Positions 33,435 to 44,924 of a DNA stretch of 64,000 nucleotides are shown in pieces. Location: positions 34,881,362 through 34,945,361 of the forward strand of contig NC_060061.1 of the NCBI RefSeq assembly GCF_020283565.1. The letters run 5' to 3'. This stretch comes from Trifolium pratense (lineage: Eukaryota; Streptophyta; Magnoliopsida; Fabales; Fabaceae). Position 1 is the stretch's first letter. Each line of letters starts with the position of its first letter. Below the pieces are notes generated by a model. That model was given only the letters and a program-made list of their open reading frames with translations, ran no database searches and was not told the DNA's origin. Both the position numbers and the translations under genes were made by a program.

Positions 33435-34983
33435 AGTCTTTACATTCTCTCTAAGTTGAAATTATTCTTCTTCTTTCATCGAAAGAGGTGGCATATTGTT
33501 ACATGAAGTAACTATTAACTAATTACTATTTATTTTAAATATTTTTTTTTTTGAGAAATATTTTAAACTTGTTTTACCATATGCCATTTTATTTTATTCA
33601 TGTGACACATTTTTCTTAAGAGTATGTAACACATTTTTTGATTTGCACATCATTTCTCTCTCATTTTAATTTAAATAAATGGTTTTAACATATTTACTTT
33701 TTTTGTTATTTTTTCTTGATTTCGTCGTCTCAGTATAATATATTGTTTGATTTTCTATTTATATGTGATGTTTTATTTTTGCACCTTGTTGCGGTGTTCT
33801 TTTAGTTCAGATTAACGAGTCAATTTCAATCAACTCTTAATTTAAAATTAGTGACCAAGTCGTCAATGATATAGATTCAGAAGCATGAATATTTCAATCA
33901 CTTTAATTTAACTTTGTATATTATTTGCAAACAAAAATATGTCGTTTTATACTATTAATTTAGATGTTGATAGTTTATTCGTAGAATCTTTTTGTACTCA
34001 ACCAATTTAAATTTACTCGTTTTTACTAATTTAAACGAACAAATATCATGTTTTCCTAAAAAAAAGATAGATAAATTAAAATTTGTATTTTTTTATCTAT
34101 ATTCTCTCCAAAAATCTATCGTTTCTCTTCTTTTACCAAATGGAGAGATCTAAAGAAATGCCGTCTTTGTTTGCAAAATTGTAGTGATAGATATTTACGA
34201 AAGTAGCCTTAGCCGCATGTGTTCCTTAGCTAACGATTACGCTATTGTCTTCCCTCATTCCTTTATTTTTTATTTTTTTCTAATGGTTTCCGCTTCCTTA
34301 AGAAACTCCCTCTCCTCCGGCCCTTCATACGCATATTTTTAATGCTAAATATGTTTTTTTTTACTAATAATGCTAAATATTAAGAAGATTGAAAAATACT
34401 AGTGACACCGATGCACTAGTTAAATTGATATAGAAATTTTATCTTAGAATTTGTGTATGAATTAGTATTAAAGACGTAAAAAATTATTTTCCTATCATTA
34501 ATTTTGTTTTTTTATTTCCTTTTTTGACATTTAACTGGTGCCATGTACACAGTTTAACATGACCCAAGATTATATGTTAGTATATTTAGATATTTTAACA
34601 TGTAATCAATCGTTAGTTGGTTTAATGGTGATTGACGCTAAACTTAATATGAAGGACCACAGTTTCATTCCCCGCAACTACAATCGGAAGATGATAAAGT
34701 TGGTTTAATGGTGATAAAGTTAATGATGAGAGAGAATAACATTTTATATCATAAAAGTTTTGAATGCCCAATTTACAAGATAAACTTTCTATATTTATAT
34801 CTTTAACTAGTGCCCGGAGCACTGTTCGGCATTTTCCTTTTATTATTTACATTGTTACATTTTTTTTACTTATTTCCGTCGGCAAAATCTAACAAAAATT
34901 AATCAAAAATAGTAATACTAGTGACTTTGGCAGAAGCAACTAGCAAGTAGTAGCAACTTAAGTAACTCACACACACTCTCCGC
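33435..34983. other. Intergenic DNA upstream of the PMT gene
   Basis: AT-rich, no gene. A possible SINE-like segment lies at about 34614-34680: TTGGTTTAATGGTGATTGA (A-box-like) and CAGTTTCATTCCCC (degenerate B-box). A second TTGGTTTAATGGTGAT is at 34700. The PMT promoter should lie in the last few hundred bases. Confidence 0.45.
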
Positions 34984-34996
34984 TATATATATATAA
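34984..34996 (+). promoter_or_regulatory. TATA box of the PMT gene
   Basis: TATATATATATAAA about 30 bases before a CT-rich leader (CTCACTGTCTCTCCG near 35021) that looks like a 5' UTR. The next exon end (35107) has a strong splice donor. Confidence 0.6.
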
Positions 34997-35014
34997 ATCA
35001 GAATCTACACAATT

Positions 35015-35720
35015 CGAAATCTCACTGTCTCTCCGCGTATTCACACACACAATGCAGAGATAGCATCTTCCTCTTAGATCTGCTTCTTGCTGAACAACTT
35101 ACCGGAGGTACGTGCTCCATTCTTCATTCCCTCAGATCGCATTCATCCTTTTCTCTTCTCTATTTCAATTCCAGCTTCACCGTTTTCTGCGCCGAATCCA
35201 ATTCAATCTCATACTTTTCTTTCATTGATTCTCCATGAGCTATTGCTGCAAGATTTATGCCATTGTTCCGTTCTTGTTTCTTGCAATCTAGATCCGAGTT
35301 TGATTTTATTATTGATTTCAATTTGTTGAATCAATCCTTTGGAATCCGAATCTTAGTTTCATTTAAGTATATGTGTTTATTGTTAAATCTTGCTGATTAA
35401 TTAGCGTTTCAATATACTTAGTTGTTTATTTAATATTTCAAGTGTGAAAACGTTCTGATCTATCTTTTTCTTATTGTTGCTTAATTACCTTACTTATTGT
35501 ATATGATTTATTTACCATATTCTATGTATGTTTAACTGATTTAACGTTGCATTGGTTAATTTTATTTTCTTTCTTTTAATGATTTGTGATTCTGGTTTAT
35601 AGCAGATTAATTAATAGCGATATTTAATATTTTCCTAATTTGTGTTTCAAGTCTAAAGTTTAGTAGTTATTTGATTTGATCAGGTTTAAATCATAAGTGA
35701 GTTGAGATCTATCCGACGCC
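35015..35720 (+). other. PMT gene 5' UTR with intron
   Basis: The leader exon ends at 35107 with GGAG|GTACGT. The intron runs 35108-35683 and ends TTGATCAG. The second leader exon (35684-35720) runs directly into the ATG at 35721 (GCCATGGCT, strong context). The transcription start is an estimate. A leader intron is common in this gene family. Confidence 0.65.
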
Positions 35721-38700
35721 ATGGCTTTAGGGAAATATTCTAGAGTCGATGGTAGAAGATCATCAGCGGGTTACTGTTCAACTGTGACTATTGTTGTGTT
35801 TGTTGGTCTATGTTTGATTGGGGTATGGTTGATGACATCATCTTCTGTAGTTCCTGAGCGAAATGGGGAGGTGGCTCAGGAGAGTAAAAATGAGGTGAAA
35901 GAACAGAGTGAGGTCAGAGAACAGGTGAGCGAAACTGATAATAGTAATGCTCGGCAGTTTGAGGATAATCCAGGTGATTTGCCTGAGGATGCCACCAAGG
36001 GGGACAGCAATGTTAACTCCGAAGACAACTCTAATTTGGTAGAAAAGCAAGAAGAGAAGTCTTCTGAAGAAACAAAGACAGAAGACGAGGGTAAGAAAAC
36101 CGAAGATGAAAGTACCAATACAGAAAATTCTGAGGTAAACTCAGAAGCTACAGAAAATAACAAAGATAGCGGAGAGACGTCCACAAAGGAATCTGATTCT
36201 GATGAGAGTGAAAAGAAAGATGAATCAGATGAAAGTGAAAAGAAATCTAGTAACTCTGATGAAACAACAGATAGTAATATAGAGGAGAAGGTCGAACAAA
36301 GTGACAACAAAGAATCTGATGAAACCTCTAGCGAGAAGAATACCGATGATAATGTCAAGGACCAGAGTTCAAATGAAGTATACCCTTCTGGGGCTCAGTC
36401 TGAGCTCCTAAAGGAAAGTACAACACAGACTGGATCTTTTCCTACTCAGGCAGCAGAATCAAAAAATGAAAAGGAGTCTCAAGAATCCTCCAAGACCGAG
36501 TACAATTGGAAAGTTTGTAATGTTACAGCTGGCCCTGACTTTATCCCATGCCTTGACAACTGGAAAGCAATTAGGAGTCTTCATAGCACTAAACACTATG
36601 AACATCGAGAAAGGCACTGTCCTGAAGAACCTCCCACTTGCCTTGTCTCTCTTCCTGAAGGATATAAGCGCTCTATTGAATGGCCTAAAAGCAGAGAGAA
36701 GGTTGAAATCAAATCTTGTCAATTTTGTCATTTCATTCTCTGTTTTTCGCTTTACTAAAATTATATGTTATTTCTCCTGCAGATATGGTATTACAATGTT
36801 CCACACACTAAGCTTGCTGAAGTTAAGGGCCACCAAAATTGGGTGAAAGTCACGGGTGAGTACCTTACTTTTCCTGGTGGCGGAACCCAATTCAAGCACG
36901 GGGCACTTCATTACATTGATTTTATTCAAGAGGTAAAATATGTATTTTGTTTGGATCAGATTTGACTTTTATTTGTTGCTTTTGTACTTGATTTTTTCCA
37001 ATAATGTCCGTATAACATATGCTCAAATATTTGCTATACATTCAAATTTTCAAGATCAATATATAATCAATGTAATCACTAAATTGTCGCTCCCTTTAAG
37101 AAAAAATCATTGCACTGGTATATGACAATTCAACCATGTAGAAAGTAAAATTCTTCATGATATAAGCTTATGGAAGCAGCTCACAGATAGCCGTAGCTGG
37201 CATGAGGTTTACTTGTTCAAGTTTTCTCTTTCATGATACCTTGAGCGAATAAATTGTTTGTTGTTATATCAACACAATTATGATTCTTCATGTTCTGAGA
37301 CAGTTTAGACCGAACTGGTAGAAATGACACATGGGATCAGTACGGCTAATAAACAAATAGTAAATGAGATACAAAAATTGCAGTACAATACAACTATGTT
37401 AATGAACTTCAATAAATCTGAAGGTTCTGAAAAGACTTACTGTACCAACTGCCAGTAGAGAAAATTAAGCTAAGTAGGATGATAAAGTTGCCCCCCATTT
37501 ACGTACACGGGGCAAATCCAATTACGGAGGATAAAAAATCTACATACTTTCATCCTAAACTTTTTTTTAGATTTTTCCAATTTTTTACTTGATGTGGAGG
37601 ATCAATTGAGCATTTTACCTAATGGAGCTTTGATAATGCAGACTCTACCTGACATTGCTTGGGGAAAACGTACACGTGTTATACTTGATGTTGGATGTGG
37701 TGTTGCCAGCTTTGGAGGCTTTCTCTTTGACAGAGATGTACTTGCAATGTCACTTGCACCAAAGGATGAACATGAAGCTCAGGTTCAGTTTGCTCTTGAG
37801 AGGGGGATTCCTGCTATATCTGCTGTAATGGGCACAACGAGACTTCCCTTCCCTGGGAGAGTATTTGATGTAGTCCATTGTGCACGATGTAGAGTTCCAT
37901 GGCACATAGAAGGTATTCAGATTACACAGATTTTATTTCCATGACTAGGTTAACATTATATAGCATTTTGAATGATATTCATGTAGGCATTTCAATTTTA
38001 ACTTAGTATATAAATTGTAGCGACAGCCAACATATTATACATGTAAATGTCACTGAATTTCGTTATGCAGGCTATTTTGGTTGGGGTGGGGATGTTCGAT
38101 TATTTGCATTGTTATTACTATCATGATGAAGAGAAAACATGGGACATTTGATGAAATCCACGTGTTTGAATTATACAGTAGAGCCTCTTCTATATATAGG
38201 AGTTAATGTAATAATTAAGAGAATCACATATATTTTTGTTAAAATAATTACTAGATTTGATTATCCTATTTACTTATTTTTCAAAAATTATTATTCTACA
38301 ACTGCAGGTGGTAAACTTCTTTTGGAGCTAAACAGAGTATTGCGGCCTGGTGGGTATTTTGTATGGTCTGCTACTCCTGTTTATCAGAAGCTTTCCGAAG
38401 ATGTTGAAATATGGAATGGTAAATTGTAACTAGATTCATGTGTTCCTCTTTTGTGCATTTTAATGTAGGTTTTTTAATCTTAACATTTATGAATTTGGTC
38501 ACAGAAATGAAAGCATTAACAAAAAAAATATGCTGGGAACTTGTGTCGATCAGCAAGGATCAAGTTAATGGAGTTGGTGTAGCCATATACAAGAAGCCAC
38601 TATCCAATGAATGTTATGAGGGACGATCAAAGAATCAGCCTCCACTGTGCCAAGACTCTGATGATCCCAATGCAGCATGGTATTCCTTCCTTAACTGACA

Positions 38701-39892
38701 TGGTGGTTTTTTAAGCAAAATCAAATTGAGATTTTAGTATTTTACTGAGTTAATGACCGAATTAATCTTTGACTTTAGTCATTGTTCATTGTGAGAAAAC
38801 TTAAAAACAGAGCTGATAGATGTTTTTTATCACATATATGTATAAAAATGAAACAGGATTTTTTATATGGCTCGAGGAACTTAGATGTTTCTGCTACAAA
38901 TAAACAATTATTGTGCTTGAGATTTTTCTGCTGACTATAAGACTAGTATTATAATGTTCATGCAGTCTAATCTCTATATTGTGACAGGTATATTAAATTG
39001 CAAGCATGCATACACAAAGTGCCAGTTAGTTCAAGCGAACGTGGGTCACAATGGCCAGAAAAGTGGCCAGCCAGACTGACAAATGTACCATATTGGTTGT
39101 CAAGTTCCCAAGTTGGAGTTTACGGAAAGCCGGCTCCTGAAGATTTTACTGCTGATTATAAACACTGGAAAAATGTAGTGTCCAATTCGTATCTAAAGGG
39201 AATGGGAATTCAGTGGTCAAATGTGCGGAATGTCATGGATATGAACTCTATCTATGGAGGGTGAGCAAAAGTCATTATTTCAAATGTTTTTGTGAATTAT
39301 ATTTACTTGCTAATATGTCCTAAGTTTGACATCATCTGCCAATTGTGGCTTCCAGGTTTGCTGCAGCTTTGAAGGATTTGAATATTTGGGTCATGAATGT
39401 AGTTTCAATAGACTCTGCAGATACCCTTCCCATTATTTTTGAACGGGGTCTTTTTGGTATATATCATGATTGGTGTGAATCATTTAGCACCTATCCTAGG
39501 ACGTATGATCTCCTTCATGCAGATCATCTGTTTTCGAAGGTTAAGAAAAGGTGAAAATAACTATTTCTTCCACATTAATCACCAGTGAACTTTTGGTTGT
39601 CTGATTAACTTTAAACTATGCTATTATGGGTTTTCTAATTTCTAATGCTTATCGGTCACACAGATGCAATTTAGCTGCTATAGTAGCTGAGGTTGATCGG
39701 ATTCTAAGGCCTGAAGGAAACCTTATTGTTCGTGACACTGTTGAGATCATTAACGAGCTTGAGAGCATGGTAAAATCCATGCAGTGGGAGGTTCGCTTGA
39801 CCTACTCCAAGGATAATGAGGGTTTGTTATGTGTCCAGAAGTCCAAGTGGCGGCCCAAGGAGACGGAGACACTCAAGTATGCTATTGCTTAA
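35721..39892 (+). CDS. Probable methyltransferase PMT24/PMT25-like (DUF248 family)
   Basis: Eight coding exons whose phases all close: 35721-36701, 36783-36932, 37642-37912, 38308-38418, 38505-38679, 38988-39260, 39356-39550, 39664-39892; 794 residues. The N-terminus [15 protein letters not shown] is typical of Arabidopsis PMT24/25. A single membrane segment (about residues 20-41) makes it a type II Golgi protein. Residues ~45-260 are a very acidic Ser/Glu/Lys linker. The DUF248 part starts at about 270 ([14 protein letters not shown]), with an SAM-binding motif [13 protein letters not shown] at ~391, the [10 protein letters not shown] block, [41 protein letters not shown], and ends CVQKSKWRP. 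The family includes QUASIMODO-type proteins linked to pectin methylation; the exact substrate is unknown. No damage seen. Confidence 0.95.
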
Positions 39893-41290
39893 GCACGGAC
39901 GAGATGCCAAAATTCTTGGGTTCTTGGTACTCAAAATTCTTGTGTAACTGTATTTCCACTACTAGTCATGTATCATCTTAGTTAGGAATCTATGTATTTG
40001 TCTCTTTCCTTTTGCCATTAATTTTGATATCCTCTATTTATTATACTTAGAGATTGGTATTTTCTGTTGTAATACTAATATATGGTGCCATAGTGAACTG
40101 TGAAGGAAATTTGATCGCATTCTTGCAAATGTAGAGGCCATTGATTAATTTATATGCGAAATTGTTGGGAATTTGGAATATCCATTGTTACACTATAAAC
40201 TATAGTATTTATGCAATTAAGGTATATGGATTGGAAGGTAAAAACGAATTATATGACCTGAATGTCAAATACTACTATACTTGTAGCTTTCTTAGATTTG
40301 GTTTTGTAAATGTTAAATTCCAAATGTTTCTGCTCAATGAACAAGCTGGTTGAACAGAATCAAAGAAATTCAAATTTAAAGATGGCAGAAAAAGGTGACA
40401 GAACAGTCAAATGGAGAACACCACGATCATGTCCAAGGTTGAAATAAAAAACAAACCTTGCTGGTTGGCTGAGCACAGAAACAATAACATTGATGCAGTA
40501 GTTAGAAGTACTTCACTCTCAGCATGGAGCCATTAGCTAATTTTTAAAAGGCAACAAGGACATAATCATTGTTGGATTGAGTCGTGTCCGTTACATCAAA
40601 TGCCTATTTTAGGACTTCTCTTTCATATTTTTTTATCTATATACAATCACTTCGGAAAAATTCTATTTAGGTTCCACAATATCCTCTAAAACCCCTTAAA
40701 TTTTTAAAACATGTTGAGGTGTCTTAAAGCATGTTGAGAGACCTAAAGAGAATTTTTTATCACTTCGTTTATATCCCAAAAGGTTCACACATGTCCCTCC
40801 AAGTGTTATGGAAGATGATGGCCATAGTAATTCGCCAAATGGGCTCATCATAGGAATCCTTGAAAGCCCTTGCTGAAAAGAAAAAAACTAGATCGTTTTC
40901 TCCCATAGCCAATGTAGGTAGAAATAGAATCACTCGGAAAAAAATCAGATGACTAAACTTAAATAGTTAATGAGTTTTACCACTTAAAAAATGAATGGTA
41001 CAACTTGAGTTCAATATATAGGTTGGACAAATTTTATCAGACTTTAATTACTTCTTGACCAATGTCCAGATCACCAATATTCCATTTCTTTTAAAATTGG
41101 AGGGTTAACACTTTGTCAGACGCTGAAAGTTCTAGAGATCTTTCTTTCCTCTTCCAATTGTCTATAAACGTAAAACAAAGAGCAAAGAGATGAGAGTAAG
41201 TTTAAGAATAGGATGTAGAACTTGTGCCCCCTAAAGAGGATGAGGTCAAGTAAATGGATCTCGGGGGAAAAATGGAGCAGATTTGATTTG
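39893..41290. other. Downstream of the PMT gene, no gene recognised
   Basis: The 3' UTR of the PMT gene occupies the first 150-250 bases, with AATACTAATATATGG near 40071 as a weak polyadenylation region. The remainder shows no coding region or clear repeat. Confidence 0.45.
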
Positions 41291-41811
41291 GTACAACCTA
41301 ACAATGCATCTCATACCAATGATCTATGCCTATAATGCATTGCTATGTTTCATGGATTTTAAAAATATTCCTGGGAATCTTAGAATGGGAATAAAAATTC
41401 TCGTGTTTGTTACAATGGAACCACAAATTGTTCCTAGGAAAAAATTACTCCCAGGAAATGATATTTACCCACGTCGCTTGGCTTCCTATTCCCATGTAAT
41501 AATGGCTGGAAACTTTTATTATGGAGTCAGTTTTTTTTGGAAAAACATTAGGTTACCCCCACTAGACCCACGATATGACTTCCACATGCACATATAATTG
41601 TACTCTCCCTTTATCAGTTTCTCAAAATATATATTGCAAATAAAATATATTTATTATTTTTAAAATTTTAATAGAAAAAATTCCAAGGAATTAATTGTGT
41701 TATCCAAACACTTTTACGGGAAATTTATTCCATGGAATTTTTTTTTTTTTTAAACCTGGGAAAGTTATTCCTTGGATTAATTTTTTATACCTTGAAACAA
41801 ACGCCCCCTAG
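41291..41811. mobile_element. Possible MITE remnant
   Basis: The right end AAACAAACGCCCCCTA, preceded by TTCCTTGGATTAATTTTTTATACC and several GGAAWTTATTCC-like blocks, resembles non-autonomous hAT-type MITE ends of legumes. A matching left terminus was not found, so the borders are open. Confidence 0.35.
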
Positions 41812-42066
41812 ATCTCTGCTCTAGAAAGCTTTCCAGGCAACAACAAAGGTGGTTTGCCCCCGGGTTTCCCTTTCATTACTTCTTTTACGATGAGGGAACC
41901 ACGTCCGCATCGGTCGAAGTGAAAAGGTAAGGCAGGCCAGGCAATCAGAGACAAGTCAAGTTTATTAAGAAATTGAATAGATAGATTCGTGAGTAGTGTA
42001 ATCATAAAAGCCCACGGAGCGGTGACTGAGATGCCCAATAGGCGAACCTGACCCAACTTGTTTTCT
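41812..42066 (-). other. Possible organelle-derived insertion (NUMT-like)
   Basis: A 255-bp block with about half G+C in a region otherwise near 30%. On the minus strand an 82-codon frame runs the whole block (…FDRCGRGSLIVKEVMKGK…) without being a recognised nuclear family. Composition and text resemble plant mitochondrial intergenic/ORF DNA. This is an impression, not a match. It starts at the edge of the MITE-like sequence and ends at a poly-pyrimidine tract. Confidence 0.4.
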
Positions 42067-42075
42067 ACATGGGAT

Positions 42076-42300
42076 GCCTTTTTTTTAGAAGATTTCTTTT
42101 CTCCCCCCCCCCCCCCATTTTTCCATTTTTGCCCTTGAATACATATTTGGGAACACGTTTTACGATTTTTTTGCGTTGGAAAAAACTTAAGAATGTATTT
42201 TCCGAGCTTTTCAGAGTAAATTTTTTTAAGGCAAAAAAAAATTCGGTTTCTAAAAACCGAAGTTTTTTTGCAAGGGCAAAATTGGAAATACTGAGAAGAT
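42076..42300. repeat. Poly-C tract and TTCGGTTT palindrome segment
   Basis: A run of fourteen C near 42103-42116, followed by low-complexity DNA and TTCGGTTTCTAAAAACCGAA (about 42242-42261), a near-perfect palindrome that recurs at 59460-59520 and 60150-60210. Confidence 0.6.
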
Positions 42301-44830
42301 ATAAATTTACCTGATCTTAATTTTACTATTATAATATATATTTATTCTGAGATTTATAATTGATGTTGCTCTTTCATTTATTCGATTAAAATTATTTATG
42401 TTTAATTTTGCAACAGTATTCATTATTGATAAATTATTCAAGTAGTTGATAATACTTGTACATTGCTTTTCTCTTATACAGTATATAGCTTCTATCAAGA
42501 ATATTGTTATTGCATAGAATTTTTTTTCTTTTTATAGCTTCTTGCACAGAATTTTAGTAGACCTTGCCAATGATATGTCCTTATCAAGGTTGGGTGTTCT
42601 TGCATAGAACTTTTGTTGGGTACTTAGGTTTCAGGCCTAATTATATACTATTTTTACTCACCTTATCTCTTAGCGGGTAATTTTATCTCACTCCCCACTG
42701 ATTTAGTAAATTCCTTTTCTACATGATTAGGTTTGATGACCGATTAGTCAAGTAGTTTATGATGGTTCATAACCGAACTTAGTTCAACTTTTCTTTATGA
42801 CTGATTTTATTCTTACTAAAAACAATGAGAAATGCGTAAAAAAAATCACCCCTCTTTTCTGTTTTCAGAATTTCTAATTATCAATCATGCGTGTCTTCAT
42901 AATCTATTGGTTCATCTTTCTAATCACCCCTCTTTTCTGTTTTCATAGTACTAGTACTACATTTTATCACCATCCAATCCATTTTATGTTTATCCACCTC
43001 ATTGTGCATCTCCCTTGTTTGTTCTATACTATAGAATCTTGCGTTTGCATATTCTCCAACTTTTTAAGTTTGGCCAGTGGTGCATCATATAAAGATACAT
43101 GTGTTGATGTAACTTTGACAATTCACATGATAGGCTTATCCATTGTCCCCATGCTGTTCAAGCTAGACAGACATACACCTCAGCCGCCTCGTGCCTCGTG
43201 TCGTGGGGTATTAATTAAACCAAAAATAATTAGACTCATGTTAACGGTAAAAAAAAAAAAATATCATATTTGAACTCTTTCTTCTATGGATTAAAATTCA
43301 AATATGTACTGTTTTAAAAAAACATATAAATTTCACTAAAATACTAAAATATCACCGTACACATTTTCTTGCGCTCCCTACAAATTTATTAAAATATTCT
43401 TCGTCTGCTACCGAACACCCCAAAAACATCATATATTTATAACGTTCGTTATGTAAGTAGCGAACGACATTTACAAAAATTTCTCATTTTTATAACATTT
43501 ATTATTTAAGTAGCGAAAGAGCAAAATAGAAAGAAAAAAAAAACTCTTTACATTTTAGATTGGAATTGAATCATTGTTAGTCTTGGCCCAATAATAGCTT
43601 TTGCATGGGGTGGAATATACGGGCTTGGTATCTCATGGAAAACACATTAAGTTTGGAAAATTTCTTTTCGCAACTGCCTTATTCTCGTGTGCCCTGTATA
43701 TTTTCAATTCTACTATTTCATTATTTAAGTAGCAGATATTATAAAACTAAAAAAGATTTTACAAAATTTTGAATATATCGTCTGCTACTTAATTAACGAA
43801 CCGGTCAGTGAACAAATCTCCTGCATCAATCAAAGGTCTGTCAAGTGACCAATTTTGATTGACTACTTGTGCGGTCATGTCATACGAAAATGACTATATA
43901 TACTCCCCCTCACCCACTCCCCTCTCGGCCCATCTTTCTCTCTTTTTCTATTTTTTTAGTTTTAGTTAGTTTACATTAATTTGTGGTTTCGTGTGTAAAA
44001 CAGTCATATAGTCCGTTACATAAGTAACGGATTTAATCCACTACTTAAATAGCAGACAAAAATATTGTACCCATTAATTATTTTGTAAGGCATGCAAAAA
44101 AACATATAGGCTGCAAAAGAAATTTTCTTAAGTTTGATATTCATTCTATTTGACTAACAAGCATGCACCCATAATAATATGGTATTCGGGAATCAAGAAT
44201 GTATTCTAGTTTCACCTTTAGATATGAATAAACTATTGGCATGATTTGTATACAAAATTCCTCTTGACCAAAAAGTAACGGATAATTGAGATGACCAAAT
44301 ATTCGGACCATATATAATGCAATGATTTAAGCATAATTTGTATAAAAATTCCTCTTGACCAAGATATGAAACTAGTAAATTAACAATTAACATATTGACA
44401 TCGACCGTTTATAAAAAAAGTCAAATTTCTCTAAAAATTTAAATTACTCCATCCCAATACACTCTTAACCTTCAAAGAATGCACTCTTTTTATTTATGGT
44501 CTTAATCTCCAATTACAAGGTCACAAATCCTTTCAAAATAATTTACACACACACAATAATACAATAGTGTGAATATTACAACATATCATTTGATGTACAT
44601 CTAACATAACTTTGAGAGTGCATATATATTCTTATATATAATCCTTTATTTCTCTTGAAGAGACAAGTATAATTATTGACAATGCTACTCACATTTTAAA
44701 AATAAATTTATTTATTTTTTTGGTCAATAATAAATATTTTTTTATCTATAGTTTTCAATTATTTTCAGTTATATAATATTTTAAGTAAATTTTAATTAAT
44801 AAATATTTTTTTCTAAGTTTCTTCCTTCCC
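42301..44830. other. Intergenic DNA between the PMT and GA20-oxidase genes
   Basis: No convincing gene. AATCACCCCTCTTTTCTGTTTTCA occurs twice (42844 and 42922), a 24-base direct repeat 78 bases apart. A 128-codon frame at 42887-43273 covers one copy and has no recognised domain. Short palindromes of the GTAGCGAAC / GTAACGGA type recur between 43430 and 44060. GACCAA-containing repeats (CCTCTTGACCAA at 44262 and 44351) form another diverged pair. Confidence 0.5.
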
Positions 44831-44838
44831 TACTATCT

Positions 44839-44847
44839 ATTTATAGA
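44839..44847 (+). promoter_or_regulatory. TATA box of the GA20-oxidase gene
   Basis: TATTTATAG 40 bases before the ATG. It would place the transcription start at about 44868-44878, giving a very short leader. Confidence 0.5.
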
Positions 44848-44870
44848 ACTTTCCTTCAATACTTTTTTGC

Positions 44871-44924
44871 ATGCAAATGACTCCTAATGAACTCAACCAC
44901 TTCAACTCTTGTACTATACTCTGA
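44871..44924 (+). CDS. Short upstream ORF overlapping the GA20-oxidase start
   Basis: ATG at 44871 (and again at 44877 in the same frame) opens a 17-codon frame ending TGA at 44922-44924, overlapping the main ATG (44887) in another frame. If it is in the transcript it would lower initiation at 44887 and could favour the next in-frame ATG at 44956. Whether it is transcribed depends on the start site, which is only about 30 bases below the TATA box. Confidence 0.35.
   Translation: MQMTPNELNHFNSCTIL

Noticed and set aside
35838..36358. Long minus-strand ORFs opposite PMT exon 1
   Set aside because: Serine-rich shadows caused by the Glu/Ser codon bias of the acidic linker.
42887..43273. 128-codon ORF
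   Set aside because: No recognised domain, overlaps the 24-base direct repeat, ends in a poly-A stretch; likely chance.
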